Positions 59,756 to 64,000 of a DNA stretch of 64,000 bases are shown one piece after another. Made by a program: the position numbers and the translations under genes. The stretch comes from an uncultured Lachnospiraceae bacterium (lineage in GTDB: Bacteria > Bacillota > Clostridia > Lachnospirales > Lachnospiraceae), in the NCBI GenBank assembly GCA_946566685.1, contig CAMNXA010000008.1, forward strand, positions 1 through 64,000, written 5' to 3'. A model generated the notes under the pieces. That model did no database searches. It saw only the letters and a list, made by a program, of their open reading frames with translations, and was not told where the DNA came from. The first letter of the stretch is position 1. Every line of letters begins with the position of its first letter.

Positions 59756-60178
59756 GTGGAAGGGCAGAACAGGGATTTTAAATATTTTATGCAGGATACG
59801 GGTTCCATTTATCTGGGCGCCAAGTTAAATTATACGGAAATCTTGCAGGATGAGATGGTGAATTTCAAATATAAGAGTATTGTGGAACACTATATTTTCA
59901 AGGACACCGATCCGGAGACCACGCTGGAGAGCCAGCTCTACTATATGACGGAGGATCAGTTTTCCTACCGGACTTATATGCAGTTGAAGGCGCGGGTGAA
60001 GATCAGCATACTGGAGGAGAAGAAAGGCTTTTTGGGTAAGACAAAGACCGGTTACCAGAGTAAGGTCATGAAGTTAAATGAGTTCGTATCGATGAATCTG
60101 GCGCAGAAGAAGGCGGCAGGCGTGGTGGTACAGGAGTTGATCTTATCCAAGCTGGCTCTGATGTCCTTCAGCGTGTAG
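59756..60178 (+). CDS. Conserved-looking small protein of unknown function
   Basis: 140 residues from GTG 59756, with AAGGCGGTGG upstream; the gene lies 29 bases after the sigma-like gene and is likely in its operon. It begins VEGQNRDFKYFMQDTGSIYL and contains YKSIVEHYIFKDTDPETT, then EEKKGFLGKTKTGYQSKVMKLNEF. No signal peptide or membrane segment is seen, and the composition is mixed alpha/beta. I cannot place it in a family. Co-location with the rhomboid-like and sigma-like genes is its only functional clue. Confidence 0.65.
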   Translation: MEGQNRDFKYFMQDTGSIYLGAKLNYTEILQDEMVNFKYKSIVEHYIFKDTDPETTLESQLYYMTEDQFSYRTYMQLKARVKISILEEKKGFLGKTKTGYQSKVMKLNEFVSMNLAQKKAAGVVVQELILSKLALMSFSV

Positions 60179-60233
60179 ATAAGGACTTGTCAGTTTACGC
60201 GATAAATTACAACATAATTTCTACAAAATGCTC

Positions 60234-60262
60234 TTGTGTTTGACAATTTTTTCTGGTACACT
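60234..60262 (+). promoter_or_regulatory. Possible promoter ahead of a short terminated transcript
   Basis: TTGTGT (60234-60239) and TACACT (60257-60262) are 17 bases apart, with an extended TGG element before the -10. A strong terminator begins only 28 bases downstream, so any transcript would be about 60-65 bases long. It may instead be part of the upstream operon. Confidence 0.4.
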
Positions 60263-60289
60263 AACACCGTAAAATTCCCCTTTTACACT

Positions 60290-60331
60290 GGACAGGTGAA
60301 AACAAAACTTAAGTTTTTGCCTGTCCTTTTA
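60290..60331 (+). terminator. Strong intrinsic terminator before the M16 gene
   Basis: A 14-bp stem with two G-U pairs (60290-60303 with 60313-60326, GGACAGGTGAAAAC with GTTTTTGCCTGTCC) encloses AAAACTTAA and is followed by TTTTAGTTTTT. It lies 112 bases after the preceding stop codon and ends the rhomboid/sigma-like unit. Confidence 0.85.
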
Positions 60332-60338
60332 GTTTTTC

Positions 60339-60368
60339 TTTACTAAATTTTAGCAGGAGTGGTATACT
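60339..60368 (+). promoter_or_regulatory. Promoter of the M16C protease gene
   Basis: TTTACT (60339-60344) and TATACT (60363-60368) are 18 bases apart, directly after the terminator. The leader of about 85 bases contains ACTTCTG and its complement CAGAAGT, which could pair across about 40 bases. Confidence 0.6.
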
Positions 60369-60458
60369 TATAAAAATGTGAAAAGTACTTCTGGGATTCC
60401 TGTCAGTATGTGTCGGGCCAGAAACCTTCAGAAGTCAGTTTGAAAGGAGTTTCCGAAA

Positions 60459-63380
60459 ATGCAGTTAGAACAGTTACAGGCTTATACAGTCCTTATGCAG
60501 TGCGATATCAAAGACATCAACTCTAAGGGATATCTGCTAAAACACAATAAAACAGGCGCGCGGGTGGCGCTTTTGTCGAATGATGATGATAATAAAGTAT
60601 TCTATATTGGATTCCGCACACCGCCCAGGGACAGTACCGGTGTGGCACATATCATTGAGCATACGGTGCTTTGCGGCTCGGATAAGTTCCCGGTCAAGGA
60701 TCCTTTTATTGAACTGGCAAAGGGATCCCTCAACACCTTCTTAAATGCCATGACTTATCCGGATAAGACGGTGTATCCTGTGGCCAGCTGTAATGATAAG
60801 GATTTCCAGAATCTGATGGATGTGTATCTGGATGCGGTGTTTCATCCCAATATTTATCATGAGGAAAAAATCTTCAAGCAGGAAGGATGGCACTATGAAC
60901 TGGAATCTGCGGAAGATGATCTGACCATCAATGGGGTGGTCTACAATGAGATGAAAGGGGCCTTCTCCTCACCGGACGATGTGCTTTACCGGGAGATCAT
61001 GAATTCCCTGTATCCCCACACCCCTTATGGCGTGGAATCCGGCGGCGACCCTGACGTGATCCCGGAATTGACTTATGAGGAATTCCTTGCCTTTCACCAG
61101 AAATATTATCATCCCTCCAACAGTTATATTTATCTGTATGGGGATATGGATATGGCGGAGAAGTTACAGTATATCGATGAGGCCTATCTGTCGGAATATG
61201 AGGCTCTCAGCGTGGATTCGGAACCGTCTGTGGAGACGCCTTTTGGGCAGACCGTGACCGTGGAGAAGTCCTATCCGATCATGGAGAGCGAATCGGAGGC
61301 TTCTAATACCTACCTGTCTTACAATGTGTCCCTGGGAGAGGATCTGGACCGGAAAGCAAACTTTGGTTTCCAGGCGCTGATCGATGCGGTGGCATCGGCC
61401 CCCGGCGCACCGGTCAAGCAGGCGCTGCTGGATGCCGGTATCGGCACGGATATCAGCTGTATTTACGAGGTGGATATCAGACAGCCTTTCTTCTCGATTG
61501 TAGCCAAGAATGCGGAGGCATCGCAGCAGGAGAAGTTTGTCAGCATTATTGAAGAGACTCTGCAAAAGCTTGTAGAAAATGGCGTGGATAAGAAGGCTTT
61601 GGCGGCGGCGATCAATCATGATGAATTTAAATACCGGGAAGCAGATTTTGGTTCCTATCCCAAGGGGCTCATGTATGGTCTTCAGATGTGTGAGACCTGG
61701 CTGTATGATGACAGCAGACCCTTTGTGTATCTGGAACTGGCAGATACGTATAAGGCCTTAAAGAAAGAGGTGGACACTTCCTTCTATGAGGATATGATCA
61801 CCAGATGTCTGTTGGACAACACCCATAAGAGCGTGGTAGTGGTAAAGCCCGTGAAGGGACTTACCGGTCAGAAAGAGAAGGCGCTTGCGGCTTCTTTGGC
61901 CGGGAAGAAGGCGGCCATGAGCAAGGAGGAGATTGCACAGATCGTTGCGGACACGGAGGCTTTGAAACGCTACCAGGAAGAGCCCAGCGCAAAGGAAGAC
62001 CTGGAGAAGATTCCCCTGTTGACCAGGGCGGACATGAAAAAGGAGGCACTGCCTTACTGTAATGAAGAGAAAAAGGTGGGGGACACCCTGCTTCTTTACC
62101 ATGATATCTATACCAATGGCATCGGTTACCTGCGGTTTTTGTTTGATCTGGGGCAGGTGCCGGAGGAATTGTTCCCTTATGTAGGGCTTTTGCGGGCCAT
62201 GATCGGTCTGGTGGATACCAGCAGGCATTCGTACAGCGAACTCTACAGCGAGATCAATCTCCAGACGGGCGGCATTTCACCGGCTGTGAATACCTTTACG
62301 GACGCCAGGGATTTATCGCAGTATAAAGTCACCTTTGATCTGAAAGTAAAAACTTTATATGAAAATCTGCCCCAGGCTTTTGCGTTGGTGGAAGAGATAT
62401 TGACCGAATCGGTCTATACAGATAAAAAGAGGCTTTATGAACTGGTGGCGGAGAGCCGCTCCGATAAACAGGCACAGATGATGTCCGCCGGCCATTCTCT
62501 GGCGGCCGGGCAGGCGCTGTCCTATCTGTCGAAACCCGCGATGATCATGGATCATGTCAACGGCATGGCATTTTATCGTTTGTTGGAAAGTCTGGAAAAA
62601 GATTTTGATAAGCACAAAGACGACCTGGCGGCCAACATGCAGAAGGTGGTGCGCTGCATTTTCCGGCCGGAGAATCTGATGGTGGATTATACGGCGCAGC
62701 CGGAAGGCTTATCAGGGATAGAGGGATTGATAGAGGGCCTGAAAGCCAAACTTTATACGGAACCGATCGATACGAAGGGATATGAGCCGAAACCGGTAAA
62801 GAAAAATGAGGGCCTGATGTCCTCGGCCCAGATCCAGTATGTATGCCGGGCCGGCAATTTTGTAAAGAAAGGACTGCCCTATACGGGGGCGCTGAAAGTG
62901 CTGCGGGTGATGATGGGATATGATTATCTCTGGACACAGGTGCGTGTCAAGGGCGGCGCTTATGGCTGCATGTGCCAGTTTGGCAAGAGCGGCGAGAGTT
63001 ATTTTGTCTCTTATCGGGATCCCAATCTGGAAAAGACCATTGAGGTCTACGAGAAGGCGGCGGATTATATTGAACATTATGAGGCCGATGAACGTACCAT
63101 GACCCAATATATCATCGGTGCCATCAGCGAGATGGATATGCCGCTGACCCCGTCAGCCAAGGGTAATTATTCCCTGGGCGGATATCTGACGCACTATGAT
63201 TTTGAACGGGTGCAGAGGGAGCGTGACGAACTGTTAGCTACAGACGCGGATACCATACGCGGCCTGGCCGGCTATATCCGGGCATTCATGGAAGATGAGT
63301 GTCTTTGTGTGGTAGGCAATGAAGAGAAGATCAAGGAGCAGGAGAAACTGTTTGAGAAGATAGAGTATTTATTTCACTAA
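60459..63380 (+). CDS. M16C-family metalloprotease (PreP-like)
   Basis: 973 residues, the usual length for the single-chain PreP/M16C form; AAAGGAG precedes the ATG. The inverted zinc motif HIIEH (His64, Glu67, His68, in HIIEHTVLCGSDKFPVKDPF) sits in the first of four repeated domains; a distal Glu about 75 residues later in VYNEMKGAFSS completes the zinc site. The C-terminal domain contains VRVKGGAYGCMCQF, the Arg/Tyr substrate-binding part of the family. No signal peptide, so it is probably a cytoplasmic oligopeptidase that clears peptides inside a closed chamber. The next gene starts 24 bases on. Confidence 0.92.
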   Translation: MQLEQLQAYTVLMQCDIKDINSKGYLLKHNKTGARVALLSNDDDNKVFYIGFRTPPRDSTGVAHIIEHTVLCGSDKFPVKDPFIELAKGSLNTFLNAMTYPDKTVYPVASCNDKDFQNLMDVYLDAVFHPNIYHEEKIFKQEGWHYELESAEDDLTINGVVYNEMKGAFSSPDDVLYREIMNSLYPHTPYGVESGGDPDVIPELTYEEFLAFHQKYYHPSNSYIYLYGDMDMAEKLQYIDEAYLSEYEALSVDSEPSVETPFGQTVTVEKSYPIMESESEASNTYLSYNVSLGEDLDRKANFGFQALIDAVASAPGAPVKQALLDAGIGTDISCIYEVDIRQPFFSIVAKNAEASQQEKFVSIIEETLQKLVENGVDKKALAAAINHDEFKYREADFGSYPKGLMYGLQMCETWLYDDSRPFVYLELADTYKALKKEVDTSFYEDMITRCLLDNTHKSVVVVKPVKGLTGQKEKALAASLAGKKAAMSKEEIAQIVADTEALKRYQEEPSAKEDLEKIPLLTRADMKKEALPYCNEEKKVGDTLLLYHDIYTNGIGYLRFLFDLGQVPEELFPYVGLLRAMIGLVDTSRHSYSELYSEINLQTGGISPAVNTFTDARDLSQYKVTFDLKVKTLYENLPQAFALVEEILTESVYTDKKRLYELVAESRSDKQAQMMSAGHSLAAGQALSYLSKPAMIMDHVNGMAFYRLLESLEKDFDKHKDDLAANMQKVVRCIFRPENLMVDYTAQPEGLSGIEGLIEGLKAKLYTEPIDTKGYEPKPVKKNEGLMSSAQIQYVCRAGNFVKKGLPYTGALKVLRVMMGYDYLWTQVRVKGGAYGCMCQFGKSGESYFVSYRDPNLEKTIEVYEKAADYIEHYEADERTMTQYIIGAISEMDMPLTPSAKGNYSLGGYLTHYDFERVQRERDELLATDADTIRGLAGYIRAFMEDECLCVVGNEEKIKEQEKLFEKIEYLFH

Positions 63381-63404
63381 AGCAGTCAGAAAGGGGAGAA
63401 GATT

Positions 63405-64000
63405 ATGAAAAAGAGAAAATGGAGAAGAACAGGGCAGGTGATGCTGACAGCACTTGTGTGTGCGGCGATCCTTACTGCCTGCGGCGGTTCCGGCAACCTG
63501 AGTTATTCAGGGGGCGCTGCCAAGAGCGCGGAATCCTATGCAGCCGTAGACACGGCAGCGCCGGCGGCTGCGTATGAGTATGCGGAAGAATATGACGGCG
63601 GCGCAGGCATGACCTATGATATGGCCTATCAGGAGGAAGGCATTCAGAATGAGAACGCGGTGGAAGTGACCGAAGCGGCCACACAGCGCAAGCTGATCAA
63701 GACCGTGGATATCAATACCGAGACGGAGCAGTTCGATATCCTGGTGCCTGCCCTGCAGGCGCAGGTGGAACAGCTGGGCGGTTACATAGAAGAGATATCC
63801 ATTTATAATAACAGTAGTTATAGTTATGAGGGCAGGTCGGAGGATCTTCGGGGCGCCAGCATGACGGCCCGCGTTCCCCAGGAAAAACTGGACAGCTTTT
63901 TAGCCCAGGTGGGAGAGCAGTCCAATGTGATAAGCCAGTCTGAGCGGGTGGAGGATGTAACCTTACAGTATGTGGATTTGGACAGCCACAAGCGGGTGCT
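63405..64000 (+). CDS. DUF4349 lipoprotein (3' end beyond window)
   Basis: 198 residues are visible, and the frame stays open to the right edge. A lipoprotein signal peptide is clear: basic n-region MKKRKWRRTGQ, hydrophobic core, and lipobox LTAC with the modified Cys at residue 26. A Gly/Ala/Ser-rich linker leads to KLIKTVDINTETEQFDIL and GYIEEISIYNNSSYS, then ASMTARVPQEKLDSFL, the DUF4349 domain, which is predicted to be a coiled-coil beta-sandwich in surface lipoproteins. GGGGAGAA precedes the ATG. Function is unknown; membership in the operon of the M16C protease is possible. Confidence 0.85.
   Translation, partial: MKKRKWRRTGQVMLTALVCAAILTACGGSGNLSYSGGAAKSAESYAAVDTAAPAAAYEYAEEYDGGAGMTYDMAYQEEGIQNENAVEVTEAATQRKLIKTVDINTETEQFDILVPALQAQVEQLGGYIEEISIYNNSSYSYEGRSEDLRGASMTARVPQEKLDSFLAQVGEQSNVISQSERVEDVTLQYVDLDSHKRV

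Overview
The window looks like chromosome of an anaerobic Firmicute, most likely a Lachnospiraceae (Clostridia). Pointers are the clostridial forms of many proteins (UPF0210 with its ACT partner, an FtsA-like ATPase, a fused 2-hydroxyacyl-CoA dehydratase activase, a PreP-type M16C protease, a 57-residue Cys-rich DUF6472-type protein), ferredoxin-type Fe-S proteins, AGGAGG-type ribosome binding sites and sigma-A promoters. I saw no prophage, insertion sequence, CRISPR array, rRNA or tRNA.

Layout. 1-3.2 kb: end of glutamate dehydrogenase, then an A+T-rich stretch with an MFS exporter, a frameshifted small-gene remnant, a 25-codon ORF and a MacB-type permease without its ATPase. 3.2-5.4 kb (minus): a heptad-repeat coiled-coil protein and a uvrX-yolD translesion pair behind a promoter carrying a near-perfect LexA box. 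5.5-14.7 kb: tandem-HD protein, DUF362 ferredoxin, acidic repeat protein, MATE exporter, SPL-like radical SAM protein, aminopeptidase P, Fe-S aldo/keto reductase. 14.7-19.7 kb: an orphan hybrid histidine kinase and a secreted GH25 lysozyme. 19.8-29.2 kb: zinc-finger membrane protein, polA, coaE, ftsA-like, yycJ, then the ACT/UPF0210 pair. 29.2-32.5 kb: a complete three-gene ECF importer. 32.5-38.5 kb: epimerase, feoAB, a glycerol-1-phosphate-dehydrogenase-like enzyme and a DUF6056 membrane protein. 38.5-43 kb: small alarmone synthetase, HTH regulator, PutP and TetR. 43-52.7 kb: RsmF-type methyltransferase, GH13 glucosidase, MBOAT/SGNH acylation pair, RluF-type synthase, ligA, metA. 52.8-64 kb: two small conserved proteins, the 1,414-residue activase, a rhomboid-like membrane protein, a sigma-70-like protein missing its DNA-reading parts, an M16C protease and the start of a DUF4349 lipoprotein.

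How genes work together. UvrX and YolD form a damage-inducible unit. polA and ligA (separate loci) serve replication and repair. The UPF0397 protein, fused EcfA and EcfT make one dedicated vitamin/metabolite importer. FeoA and FeoB import ferrous iron. The MBOAT and SGNH proteins probably O-acylate an extracellular polymer. The most unusual items are the sigma-like protein at 58,992 (regions 1.1, 1.2, 2.1-2.2 and 3 kept; 2.3-2.4 and 4 absent), a family of short hairpin repeats between genes, the LexA-controlled uvrX promoter, a perfect dyad inside the MBOAT promoter and Asp at MetA position 111.
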